Assembly (NCBI GenBank): GCA_014529385.2
Contig: CM043958.1
Location: 74,457,169-74,521,168 of the forward strand
DNA length: 64,000 nucleotides
Origin: Adiantum capillus-veneris
Lineage: Eukaryota; Streptophyta; Polypodiopsida; Polypodiales; Pteridaceae
Direction: 5' to 3'
Part shown: piece by piece, positions 23,519-34,627 of the stretch
Layout of the letters: each line of letters starts with the position of its first letter
Numbering within the stretch: position 1 is the first letter of the stretch
Position numbers and translations under genes: made by a program
Notes under the pieces: model-generated
Seen by the model: only the letters and a program-made list of their open reading frames with translations
The model's database searches: none
What the model was told of the DNA's origin: nothing

Positions 23519-26500
23519 CTAGGGATGCACAGTTGCCCTAGTGCCCCCAAGGGCTTGAAAAAGTTCCACCTTGGTCAAAGCAGCCTGGTGAATGAACTCA
23601 TGGGCATGTGAGTTTAACCCAAGAATTTGAAGAAACACATAGTACATGTGTTTGCATGGCACATATGTATGCTTTTTTGATTCTCTCTTTTGAAAGTCCT
23701 CACATGTACATCGTGGAAAATCAGAGATTGTCACTGAGTATGTTATTCCTTTTTCCTTGGATCCCTCTGTGCTAACATAGAAAACATGTGTTTCGTTGCA
23801 CACAACAATCACCTCTTTCACCAATTCCGCTTGAAGTGTGCACCCCAAATCTATCCTTGTTTGAAAATCTTTTGTCAGCTTTGATCTCCACTTAACAATC
23901 TTCCCATCCCTGTATTTAGGCCGGAAGGCACTAGGAACCCTATTTCCTCCTCTCAAACCACTGCCAAGATTTGCAAGTTTTGCTGTAGATTGAAGGACAA
24001 AACCATTTCTCTGCAAGTACTCTGCTTCAATTAGCGTCAATTGTGTTCCTTGAGCTACAATCCAAACACGTGGGGCTGGGCCAGGAGCTCCCACAATCAT
24101 GTCATGTACCTGCCATGTATGCATATTATTGGAGTTACAGAACCACACAAAACCTTCGACTAACCCGCCTGGACTTGTAGCTCAGGCAGGATATTTTCTG
24201 CGTCCCCAAAAGCATGGGGCAGCAACCCCCTCTACTGTATCATCATTCCTCTCATTGATGTATCTTGCACATCGAGCACTCTGATCACCAACCATCCCAA
24301 AGCAAGTCATCTTTCGACCAGGTTCTGTTCTTCGTATAGCCCAAACCATCTTTGGAACATTCACCTCATGCCAATGCTCACCAACTCGAGACCTACTATT
24401 GCCTTGCATACGAGGCCCTATGATAGGTTCAGTGACTGTCACATATTCTGGTCTGTGGCTATCTTCATCAAGCACCTCATCTGCATCAACAAATATTGAA
24501 CGTTTCTTCTTTACACTCTTCTCTTGCAAAGGTGTTCTATTCATCTCAGGGGTTTGTAGTCCCATCTCTGACATTGAAGAGTGTGTCAAGTCAATGAGGG
24601 TTTTTGAAGCTGATGCAGTTGATGATCGACCTAAGAATCGCTTTGCAAGATCATTAATTCCCGGACCAGTGGCAGACCTAACACCTTTTAGATAAGCATT
24701 GTATTTTACACTTTGCAGCACCGCCATGGCCATGTCGGCACCAGCTGCCTCATACAAGCTAATTTTCTCCTTGTAACCAATAGATGCACGCATACTGGCA
24801 TGTTTGGCCTCAGACAAGTTTGTTGTGGGCACAAAAATTCCAGACTCATCTTGTGTTACAAATCTCTCTCCCCAATGTTGTTCTCTTACATCCCACCAAG
24901 CCATCCATGTCTCTAAACAAGCAATCTCTCCATCCACCACATGGCCTGCGTTCCAAAATCGACGTAGATCTTCTTTGCAAATGTCTCCTTGATTATCAGA
25001 TGGTGCACTCCGCCATTTTCGGCATAGAATTTTGTGATCCTCCTGTGAAGATGGACGGATACACTTAATGGTGTGTCGAATCATGGACTGCTCCCAGTGA
25101 AAGCCACATGATCGTTCTTTGGAAGGTATTTTATTTTTTGCTCCTCCAAAGTAGACAGTTCGCACAGCAATCCAATTTGCATTTTCTTCATCCGCCATGA
25201 AACCTCTGAATTCTGGCTTTTCAAACCCTTGATCTTGCACAACTTTATTCAACATTTCCCAAAACTCTATCTGAGCATACTTATTTTCAATTGTGAATTC
25301 ACATGTGGCAATTGTCATTAATTCATGCACAAATGGGTCGTAAACATGAGCAGACATGGTCGGCCACCCTTGAACACGATGCACATGATCAAAGTGGACC
25401 CACATGTGCTCTAAGTTTCCTCCTGGACGCATCTTATTCACCAAGTCAACTCCACTACCTGGACCCTTGATTGACATCTTGAACACATGTGGTTGCTCTG
25501 AACCTCCTAGTTGTCCAGGAAAAAGAACACTATGAATAAAAGGATACCTGCATTTGCTTTTGAGGTCTAGAACAGCTTCTAATCCTTTTGCAGTTAACTG
25601 CTTTGACCTCTTAGCAGTTTCTAAGCTCCTCTCTATTCTCCGCTTGCTAGATAAGGGTGTAATGGTATCAAGAAGATCTGAAAACTCTTTATCTCCAATT
25701 GTGTTGCATTCGTCTGCACTATTTATTACTAACTTGTCCAGTATCACATCTTGGGTGGCAACACGTTCTAGTTGCTTGGCAGTTGTGAAAGGATCTTGGT
25801 TTGCTCTAGCTTGCAATTGAATCAATCATTTGTTCAGCAGATCTATTCTTTCCTTCAGCACATGGGTGCTTATGTTCTCCTAAATGAATAGCACATCGAG
25901 TAAGCGCGAACTTATCTTTGGGCAAACAGTAATAGATAACAGCAGGGCATGTTGCAATACATGAGGGCATTTGACTGCAATGAATGCAAACCACTGTCCC
26001 TTGGAAAGGTGTTAATGTTCCGATGGGAACAGCTTTGGAGAGACGGCCACGCCACTGAGACTCATTATGTACTCTAGAACGCACATAGAAAGAACAGGCG
26101 ACATTGTTGCAACGAAGATGACCTGAACACCTACTGAAGCGGATGGCACCAGGAAAGATATCACTACTACATGTGACATATTCTGTCCACAAATGACTAT
26201 CATGACGTTTCTCCATTCCAACCATTGCATTATCATGGTTTGTCGGTGGCAACTCAAATGCAATATAACCATCATAGTGTGCAGGGAGCTCATTACATTT
26301 AACAATTTTCTGAGCCTTTGCTAAAGCAGAGTGAAGGTTGCTTTTACTAGGCATTGTCTGAATAAAATCTATTACACTTGTTAGCTTCTCATTGATGTCA
26401 CTTGCATCCACATCAATGACTATTGGGGAAGATCTACTTCCATGGGACCTTGGCTGTTTAACAGAATCTCTTACATGCACCTTGAAGAACTGACTCAATT

Positions 26501-26720
26501 CATGATCCAACAGGAAAACTTCCTCACCTGAGGTTGAAAGAGTTGTTTCTATCTTTACCTGTTCTCCATACAAAGTTAATGGGTGAAGCGAAAACGAGTC
26601 GGTTAACAAGCCAAAAGCTTCTCTCACTGACTGCACAGGTAATTCATGCACTCTGTTTTCAAAAAGCAATAGCAACTTCTGCCCACAGTCAGGACCATAG
26701 ATAGTAATTTGACGACCCAT
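23519..26720 (-). pseudogene. MULE-like transposase with SWIM zinc finger, copy 2 (intronless, nearly intact)
   Basis: The coding region runs from ATG at 26720 to a stop at 23519, about 1066 codons without introns. Only two lesions were found: a 4-base tandem duplication (TGATTGAT) near 25820 that shifts frame, and a TGA at about 24180-24182. Order of parts: N-terminal domain (MGRQITIYG start); Cys-rich segments near 26.10 and 25.95 kb; HLGEHKHPC; RNase H-like region with HFDHVHR (first Asp), GFMADEENANW (second Asp) and CGFHWEQS; a linker with KKKRSIFVDADE; and a SWIM finger CTCEDFQKRE...CKHMYYVF (about 23.64-23.72 kb). Family knowledge: SWIM fingers and this D...D...C-x-x-H layout are typical of MULE transposases, which cut and paste the element. 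It is clearly related to the gene at 13643-17111 but strongly diverged. It is divergent to the ParB-methyltransferase gene that starts at 29036. Confidence 0.78.
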
Positions 26721-26911
26721 TGTAACTTACTGACACCCGCTCCCTTCTAAACTCTCACCCGCTCTTCTCTGCAGGTTTGATTATCTAACAGACAAGTCTA
26801 TAAATAGATTAATCTAAATTATATTATAATATTTATGTTCATTATCTCTTAAATATCATATATGTAAAATTCCACTTATAATATGAATTTATGTTGCGTT
26901 ATTTAAATTTT

Positions 26912-26967
<56 letters not shown>

Positions 26968-27500
26968 GGGAGGTAGAAATTCAAAATTGAATATTGGAAG
27001 TTGTCGGGAACTTGAGAAAAAAAAGATCTCGATTGGGACAGAAATTGCGACGGCTACGTCATGTCATGATAACTGTCTTAACTAAAAGACGTTGACAGTT
27101 CGTCATAATAACAAGCTCGCACTTGCGCTCATTTAAGATTGCCACTCATTTGAGCTTTGACACTCTTATTCTTCAGTGTTTGTAGGATTTTCTCACATTG
27201 AAGAATGACCTCTCCCTAGCCTTGCCCTCAAAACGCCCTCTCCCTTAGCCTTGCCCACCCCCTACTATCACCGCGTCCTCACCCTCCTTGCCCTTGCTCT
27301 ATGCTTTGTTGTTGGTACGAGTCCCCCACCTTCTCGCTTTCCTTGTGTCCACTTTGGTTCTACACAGTCCTTTTGCTCGGGCAGTTGTAGGTGTGTATGT
27401 GCTAGCAATAAGGATATGGTGGTCTATTTCTGCTCACCTTCATTTTAACCTTCATTTTAACCATTGCTGAGTACTCACCTTAAGGATATGGTTGTCATTC
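26721..27500. other. Upstream region of transposase copy 2
   Basis: AT-rich with a (GA)n tract at about 26917-26970. ORFs at 27251-27470 are Pro/Ser/Cys-rich and unrecognised. No terminal inverted repeat seen. Confidence 0.4.
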
Positions 27501-27604
27501 TTTGGTACTCACCTTACCATCGTTTTGTAAGCAGTGGCTGACCTTGGTCTTGGTGGAATAGTGAACAACGACGCCTCAAGCTATGCAGAAAAGGCTCCTC
27601 AAGC

Positions 27605-27623
27605 TATGCACGCCGGCGTATAT
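27605..27623. repeat. Partial copy of the ATGCACGCCGGCGT palindrome
   Basis: TATGCACGCCGGCGTATAT shares its left half and ACGCCGGCGT core with the larger palindromes at 27836 and 28042, but its right arm is short. Confidence 0.6.
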
Positions 27624-27795
27624 CTCTACAGCGTCAAGAAGGTGTGTGATGAGAGAGAGAGAGAGAGAAGAGAGAGAGAAGCACAGAAGATAATCACGCA
27701 AGAGAGAGAGGCGAGTGAGTTGTATGTTCTCTGCAAATAAAGCGTCTGCATAGAAGGCAGAGGCTAGCCCTTGGTTTTGCTTAGTCGGAAGAGCT

Positions 27796-27879
27796 GGGCC
27801 TGAAGCATTGCCTTTCACTGCAGCATTTGCCTTGCTGTGGGTATGCACGCCGGCGTGCATACCTACACATATCTTTCTT
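27796..27879 (+). repeat. 84-bp direct repeat with palindrome, unit 1
   Basis: Runs from GGGCCTGAAGCATTGCC to CACATATCTTTCTT and is repeated at 28002-28085 with a single difference that I can see. It contains a ~30-bp palindrome centred at 27850 (TATGCACGCC/GGCGTGCATA core). Confidence 0.9.
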
Positions 27880-28001
27880 GCTGTGATGGTCGAGGGTAAA
27901 AAACGGGCATTGGCTTGGGCGGCAATACATAATGTTCAGTGTTCTCAAGCATCTGATGCTCTTCCTCAGATCGCTCCAAGATTATTCCAAGATTGTACTA
28001 G

Positions 28002-28085
28002 GGGCCTGAAGCATTGCCTTTCACTGCAGCATTTGCCTTGCTGTGGGTATGCACGCCGGCGTGCATACCCACACATATCTTTCTT
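28002..28085 (+). repeat. 84-bp direct repeat with perfect 32-bp palindrome, unit 2
   Basis: Second unit. Positions 28042-28073 form a perfect 32-bp palindrome (TGTGGGTATGCACGCC and its reverse complement). The near-identity of the two 84-bp units suggests a recent copying event. Confidence 0.92.
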
Positions 28086-28513
28086 ACATTTGTCACTAGA
28101 TATGGGCCGCAGCCAGATTGGGCATGTTCGGATTAAATGGTTGCAAGCGATCCATGCACTTGAGGTACAGGGACTAGTTGCACGCCATGTATGCTGCTTC
28201 CACGGATATTTCTTGGCTTGTTTGCATCTTCACTTATTTATTAGAGATGGGGAAGATGTTTCAACTGGATGTAATTAGAGACAATGAGGCACCTTCACTT
28301 GAAGCCCAGAATGCTGAGACACTTTCCAGGATGATTTATTTCGTCGGAGTTTTGGATTTGCTTGCTCCTGACCATCATTTATGGTATATCTCGGGCATCA
28401 TTTATGCCCTCTGCGTGCTCATTTTAGCGCTTATGTTTACTTCCAAGTCCCCTTCTCAGGATTTTTACAGAACCATACCATACTGTAACTCTACATACAC
28501 TTAATTTCACACA

Positions 28514-28516
<3 letters not shown>
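28086..28516 (+). other. Unassigned open stretch
   Basis: Two overlapping frames (27808-28278 and 28178-28504) stay open. The second encodes a protein-like sequence with hydrophobic segments (for example YISGIIYALCVLILALMFTS, a possible membrane helix). No family is recognised and there is no obvious start context. It could be an exon of an unrelated gene or chance. Confidence 0.2.

Positions 28517-28576
<60 letters not shown>
28517..28576. repeat. (GA)n microsatellite
   Basis: Uninterrupted 60-bp GA repeat. The minus-strand Leu/Ser ORF crossing it is an artefact. Confidence 0.95.
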
Positions 28577-28578
<2 letters not shown>

Positions 28579-28719
28579 ATCTTGTGGGTGACTAAATTGT
28601 ATCAATTGTTCATCCCTCGTAACCATGGTTGAATTCAAACTTTGTTGAATGTTTGTTTTTGTTTTGACAAATAGGTCAACTACGTAAACTGGCATGCCAC
28701 ATCGACACTTGCTGGAGAT

Positions 28720-28910
28720 CTAGCAGAGGTATCTTGAAAGGGCACTCATATCTCCTTTCTTGAAAGGGCACTTTTCTCATTTGTTGCGCATTCATATTTC
28801 TAGAAAGGGCACTCATATCTCCTTTCTTCGGTATCTTGAGGCCTTTCATTTTGGTCCAAACTTTGGCCAACCGCTTGTACTCCTTTCTTAGGTATCTTGA
28901 GCAAAGGTAA
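28720..28910. repeat. Short interspersed duplications upstream of ParB-methyltransferase copy 2
   Basis: CTTGAAAGGGCACTCATATC, or its AGAAAGGGCACTCATATC variant, and CTCCTTTCTT(A/C)GGTATCTTG occur two to three times each within 190 bp, a degenerate local repeat just upstream of the start at 29036. Confidence 0.6.
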
Positions 28911-29131
28911 GTACAAGATTAAACAAGCTCATTAGTAGCATGTATTTTGAAAAGCTAATATGTGGATTATTTTCTGAAATAGTGTATCTTGGATTCGTGG
29001 GAGCCAATTTCTTCTACACAGAACAATTCTATAAGATGCCGACAAATCCGAAGAAAGGTAGAGGTCTACCTCCTACACGAAGAGGACGCCCTCCTTCCAG
29101 GTACGTAAACACGACGCACACTTACATTCAT

Positions 29132-29434
29132 TGCCTGTAGGCATGCACGTCGACGTGCATGCCTATAGGCAGTATTTCAAGAATATGCTTCATGTCGAGC
29201 ACATTCTCAAAATACTGCCTGTAGGCATGCACGTCGACGTGCATGCCTACAGGCAATGTATTTGAATATGAAGCTCATTCCATAAGCAAGTAAATTGAGC
29301 ATATATTCAAAAACTGTCTCTAGGCATGCATGCCGACGTGCATGCCTAGAGACAGTATTTCAAGCATGTATTCAAAAACTGTCACTAGACTTGTTCGTTG
29401 AACATGCCTGTCGACGGGTATGCCTAGAGACAGT
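29132..29434. repeat. Array of four long palindromes with inverted-repeat spacers, in intron 1
   Basis: Palindromes lie at 29132-29171 (one mismatch), 29216-29255 (perfect, 40 bp), 29313-29356 (44 bp, two mismatches) and 29378-29434 (imperfect, with an inserted stretch). All share a core close to GCATGCACGTCGACGTGCATGC. The spacers are themselves inverted repeats, for example GCAGTATTTCAAGAATATGC paired with its near-complement before the second palindrome. The array lies between proposed exons 1 and 2 of the ParB-methyltransferase gene. Confidence 0.9.
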
Positions 29435-29539
29435 TATTGGCATTCTTAAAATACCAACTCTAAGCATGTATAAAATAAGTTTAAAGGACTTTTATATGGT
29501 AAGATTTTGATTGTCTACAGTTTTTTTGCTATCTTAAGG

Positions 29540-29640
29540 ATTTGAAAAACCTCGTGTGAGGTGTCCAAACGACTGAAGTATTTTTGAAATATTATACCAT
29601 GTACAAAGGAAACTCTGCCCGTTTTGTTTGAAGATATGAT
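29540..29640 (+). repeat. Copy of 3'-flank repeat inside intron 1
   Basis: Contains AACCTCGTGTGAGGTG and, ~60 bp on, AAAGGAAACTCTG. The same pair of motifs follows the gene at 33.82-33.91 kb, so direct repeats bracket most of the gene. Confidence 0.6.
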
Positions 29641-32275
29641 TATTTAGTTTTATGTAGTCCTTCTACATGTGGACGAACTGGAAAAGGTACAAGAAGCAAA
29701 AGAATGTCCGTGCAACCACTTGACAATGGTGATCAACTGTCATCAATATCAGTAACAGAAATGTCAGGGTATCATGACACACAAGAGGATGAAGTTTATT
29801 CTATGGACATTGGTCAAGGGTCTACGCATGAGGTTGATACTATGCATGATATTGATGATATGGTGGCTCCTGAAGAGAATAATCTTCAAATTATTCCATG
29901 GGAAATGCTAGCAGAGGTCACTTCAGCTGTAGAGATTAGTGAGGAGCAAAATATTTACATGCATAGAGGTGCTGATATACTATAGACCACACGTATGTTC
30001 AGTTGCTTTGATTGTCCCTCTATACCATTGTGTAGGCTGATTCCTTATGCTAGAGTAAGAGGACTTAGAGATGATCTGAGTGGATTGAAAGCTGCATTTG
30101 CAAAAGAAGGGTATATGCCAGAAAAAGGTGCTTTCATTGTTTCAGTTTGGACATGCAAGAAAGAGAACTCCATTGTGACAGGTTAGTTTAAAGTTGTTTT
30201 TGATATCATATCATGGAGTTTTTTCATTGTGTTAATCTTTGTTTTCTTGTTTTGAAGATGACATTAAGAAAAAGTGGGATCCTCTTTGGAGAGAAATTAA
30301 TGAAGAGTTTGAGTCAGAGCTTAAAGGCCAATCAAGATTTGCAGAGCTTTCCGACCACATGTTTTACGTATGGGAGGGCAACCATCGAACGCTTGCATGG
30401 ACTGAAGCAATCAAAGAGAAGTTTTCAACTTCAAAAGAAAAACATTGTAGGGTGCTTTGTACTATCATAGATCCCAGAAAGGTTCCTGAGATTGCTTTAC
30501 TGAGCAGCTTACAAAGAATGAATGTGTAAGTTTCTATGAAGACATATTTTGGAACTCTTGGAATAATTCATAGTTCAAGCTAATTTTTTTGATTTTTTGT
30601 AGTATGAATACACATGTTTTGGTGGCTAATCATCTTCGAGATGAGATTGTGAATACCAATCACATATGTGCAGCAGATCATGAAAGCTATTTGGTGACAC
30701 TTCCTGAGAAAGACCAGAAATTAATTGCGATAGTGCGAAGAAAGTATGCTACCAAGGGTACGGAACCTTGGTATCCACTCACACAGCGCTATCTTGGCAT
30801 GCTTGTCTTTGATGTGAGTTTTTTAACCTTTTTTGCTTGCAGATTATGTTTGGGGTTTTTCCGTTGTCTCATGAACAAGTTAGTTTTGCTTTTAGGTTCA
30901 AATAACAAAAGAGAAAGCGTCTAGATTGTCCCAACTTGATCAACAACTCTCTGAAGAGGAAAAAAACAAAGAGGAGGAGAATATTAATCGAGAAATAGTA
31001 CATAAATATCAAGAACGGATCGGAAAGGTACATTTCACTATATAAGTGTGAAGTCGTAAGGTCATTATGGTTATAAAGTATAACTTGTTATTTTTTGAAG
31101 TGTTGCAGCTATTGAATATTGTGGATCCTAATCTTGGGACAGATTGGTTGGCAAGGATTATGTCGCTCAGATGGGGATATGATAGTTGGGCAACTTTAGA
31201 GAAATTAAATTTGATTGCTCTTCATGATGCTCCGGTACAAAATAAAATCCAATGGGTCTCACTACTTGAGTCTGACAAAATCACAAGGGCAGCTTTTGGT
31301 TTAAAGAAAGGGGATCATGTGTTTTGACAGTGAGTATTGTTGTGCTTGCTTGGATTTTTGTGCATGGATTACTTTGGCTATGTTATGACTTTGTTGTTGT
31401 GTTTTTTTGGTGTAGTTGGCTTCGTAGAGAAGGCTATCTTGCTCGTGTCTATGAGAGAGCAACACAACTTGTTTCAGACTTTTTGGATGTGGCGGGAGGA
31501 GTGCCATTACCACATGATAGCACTCTAGGGTTTTACTTTGATGAAATAAAATTTGAGGCTAGACCCTATCTTTTTCCATTGGAAGTGTCTTTGGAGGCTA
31601 AAACAAAGGATGTGGAGAAACAAGCACTCAAGAAAGTGGATACCTTTCGCATGACAGCCCAACGATTGGCTTACAGGTTTGTTAGAGTTTTGGTTTACAA
31701 CTTTGGTTTAGGGTTTTGTGTTACTTTGGATTTGTGTGCTTATGGCTTATGTTTTTTGTTAGATTTTTGTTGCTTTTGGTGTCCAAAGGAGTTTTGACAA
31801 CTCTTCCATATGTAGTGAGACAATGGACACAAGCGGCATCAGAGGAAACATACATGTACCTCCCAAGTATGTCTACTTTGACAACATGGGAGAGAGATAC
31901 ATGTCCTTGGTGGATAGACATGGCGAAGGGTCACATCCTTGCTAGAGAGAAAGAGCTTCACGAAGCTTTGCAGAGAGATGCAGCAACACAGGTACAACCA
32001 CCAGCCGCACCTATAGTAGAGGAGAGGCAGCCAGGTATGCTCATGGTATCCTTTGCTGCATATAAATTTATGATATTGACTTCAATAGATTCAAAAGCAT
32101 TACCTATCTCTTTGAAAGTGTCCACTCGTCCCGTGAGAGGATAGAGACTGTAGTCGATACCCCGGGTGCTGAGGATATTTTGGATTATGGTAAGTATTTG
32201 TTGATACTTTACTTTTACCTTTTGTTCATAATTTATGAAATGATTCACATATTGCGTGTGTATTTGTGGTTGAAG

Positions 32276-33440
32276 ATGCTTCGAGGATGATTTTTCTTAA
32301 GAAGAGCATCAAGTTTATCTATGTTTTGGAGTCTCCATTGCTTTGTCCAGCGCTTCGCGGTGGTGACATACGATGTATCGCCGTTGTTGGTGACTACATT
32401 TCTATCGCTGCAGACTTTAGAGAGGGTATTCGTAATGCATCATGGAGTCTTGTACATGACCATATGTCTCGAGTAGTACGCTCAGGTGGTGTGTTGTACA
32501 CTCGTGGAGGGAGACCTGTGACATGGGCTGCAGATCTTGTGTTTTTGGATCTTCCATGCGGTGGCTTGCATTCAGGATCTTCTTCACCATCTAGTTTGGA
32601 TATTTGCACAGAGGATCATGTGCGTTCTAGTATACATTTGACTTTCTCTACACTTGCGGATTCTGGTTGGTTGCTAATTATGGCTTCTACAGCAGGTATT
32701 TGTTTTCTAATAGAATATTTGTATATTCGCTATTTCATGATGTTAGTAGTTTTTTCTTATAACAACCTAACTTTAAATAGGAGATGTTATTGGATGGGTG
32801 GAGAGATTTTGCCGTGCTTCGCAGATGGTTGTGCATCGTCGCATTATGGTGCTCCATCATAGTTCATATGGATGTGTTGAGAGTTTATCTGGTCGAGTTC
32901 AGGTATTGCTTCCTTGAATTCTATTTGCAGCTTTGTTGAGGCTCTTTCTTGAAAGTTATAGCTTTGTAATTTGGTTTGCAATGTCAGTGCTCTATGCTAT
33001 TTATGGCACACAGGATTGGGATGCAGCCATCATGCTATGTCGCAGAGAGCATAACACTCTTCTCTCGCTTGGGTCTACACCCTTCAAATTCATTCATGAC
33101 ACACCATTTTCCAGAGCAGTCTATGGCGAGAGCAGGATCCGGGGTCCCTTGGCGCGGTGAGTTACAGCGGAGCCAGGCTTTTGTTGCGGCTTTTGTGGAG
33201 CTACTTTGTCGACCTGAAGGTATTTGTTTGGAGCTAGGATGTGGTACAGCTCCTGTTTTGGCTGCATGCTGTGCGTCTGGACGAGCATGTGGTGCAGTTG
33301 ATATTGATGAGCATCTCATCAGAGATTATGTGGTGCCCTTGCTTCATCCTAAAAAGCGAAGCCGAGACGAGGCATCTACCTCTATAGACATTGAGGATCA
33401 GGGTGACGTGCCATCATTTGTTAACCCTTTTGATGACTAG
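32276..33440 (+). other. Beta-class methyltransferase-like module of copy 2
   Basis: Spans the motif-IV-like D-L-P-C-G segment, the G-W-L-L-I-M strand, an E-L-Q-R-S-Q helix and the C-terminal G-C-G-T motif I with D-I-D loop. This is the same permuted order as in copy 1. The frameshift near 33140 falls between motif IV and motif I. Confidence 0.55.
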
Positions 33441-33608
33441 TGAGCCTTCACTCCTCCTATGACATTGACATCATCTTTGTGTTTTTGGTTTTCATGTTGT
33501 TTTTGATAAATTTGTCGGCATTTATGTATTGTCATTAATGAAATTTAAAGATTTTGATTTCATGTATATTGACTATATATGCTTTTGCATGTCTGTGGAA
33601 GTGTATTG

Positions 33609-33728
33609 CGAATTTACGCAGAAGCGACAGCTCAACGGATGGTGGAGGAATCACAATACGACTATCCTGTCTTCGAAACGCCTAAAAAACGCAATGTTTT
33701 CATTGATGATGAATGTGACTCTTTATAG
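33609..33728 (+). pseudogene. Fragment of a paralogous 3' exon (A)
   Basis: A 39-codon open stretch ending in TAG, with KKRNVFIDDECDS at its C-terminus. By position and character (Arg/Glu-rich helix followed by an acidic tail) it resembles the end of a ParB-methyltransferase-like gene. The KK-R-x-[IV]-F-[IV]-D motif also occurs in the transposase copy 2 linker, so the source is not certain. Confidence 0.4.
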
Positions 33729-33799
33729 AGTCAAATGAATTATCATATGTTGCAAGATTTTGTCATCGCGACAAATAGTTCATACTTTTCTTATTTGAT

Positions 33800-34260
33800 T
33801 TTGCAAGTCAATTTTTTAAAATCCTCATGTGAGGTGGCCATTAATGGACCCAGGATATATTTTAAAATTTTCTTCCTCTTGCAAAGGAAACTCTGTCTGA
33901 TTTTATAAGAATTGTCTTATAGTAATGGTTTGATAGTGTAACTTGTAATATGGACTGTGTATAATGCCAATTATTTAACTTGCAAATGTAGAGCTTGTTG
34001 AATTTAGTTTCTTGTTTCATTGTTTAGTTCTTGATCTATACATGCATGTAAACCCTAATTTGTTTGCACTTTACGAATATCCTCTCCATTTTGAACGCAT
34101 AAAAAACATAGTGTTTTCATTGACGATGAATTCGACTCTTCAACATAGGACCTTCCAATTCTTTTGAAATTTTCTTCCTCTTGCAACAAATCAAATGTTT
34201 TTTTCATTACATTTTACAAGTCAATATTTTGATATCGTCATGTGAGGTATTCGCTCGGAT
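33800..34260 (+). repeat. Duplicated 3'-end segment
   Basis: The segment with GCAAGTCAATTTTTTAAAATCC and CATGTGAGGT at ~33801-33832 is repeated, diverged, at ~34212-34247. Each copy follows a short C-terminal coding fragment (33609-33728 and 34101-34148), consistent with tandem 3'-end remnants of related genes. Confidence 0.6.
34101..34148 (+). pseudogene. Fragment of a paralogous 3' exon (B)
   Basis: Encodes KKHSVFIDDEFDSST and a stop, nearly the same ending as fragment A 400 bp upstream. It is too short to be functional. Confidence 0.4.
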
Positions 34261-34299
34261 TTATATTCGCTCGTAAAATGTCGCTCGGGATACGGTAGA

Positions 34300-34588
34300 A
34301 CTCGGAACCAAACTTATGTTGTTTCAAAAAGAAATTGCTTGGGAAAATTAGTATTGTCTCTATGTGGCATTATTTTTGACTTCATCACATTTATATATGC
34401 TGTGGATTATATTTAACTCTGAAATTAGTGTTGTCTCTATTCTGCATGATTTTTTACTTTATCGCATGTTTATATGTTGTGGATTATTTGACTCTAATCA
34501 CATGCGTTGCGAGCATATTTGACTCTAATGGCATGAGTTGTGAAATGGTGATTTTATTTGTTTACATTTTTTCCGTCGTTATGCCCTC

Positions 34589-34627
<39 letters not shown>

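Larger units (their letters stand above)
29036..33440 (+). pseudogene. ParB-like / DNA methyltransferase-like protein, copy 2 (multi-exon, lightly damaged)
   Basis: Proposed exons: 29036-29100 (basic N-terminus with GRGLPPTRRGRPPS), 29658-30181, 30258-30525, 30603-30813, 30896-31027, 31109-~31328, 31416-31676, 31816-32034, 32089-32189, 32276-32695, 32781-32902, 33014-33440. Exon 1 splices in frame to exon 2. The ParB-like domain has IPLCRL (30022-30039) and WEGNHR (30371-30388). The CPWW motif is at 31903-31914. The methyltransferase-like part has LDLPCGG at the motif-IV position (32545-32565), a SGWLLIM strand, and motif I LELGCGTAPV (33229-33258) with a VDIDEH acidic loop. It parallels copy 1 in domain order and in most intron positions, but sequence similarity is low. 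Damage: in-frame TAG at 29983-29985, a probable TGA near 31325, and a single-base frameshift near 33140. The neighbouring transposase is divergent. Confidence 0.7.

Noticed and set aside
29132-29434. CRISPR-like array (regularly repeated palindromes)
   Set aside because: Repeats differ in length and sequence, spacers are themselves complementary and of unequal length, and the context is a eukaryotic intron.
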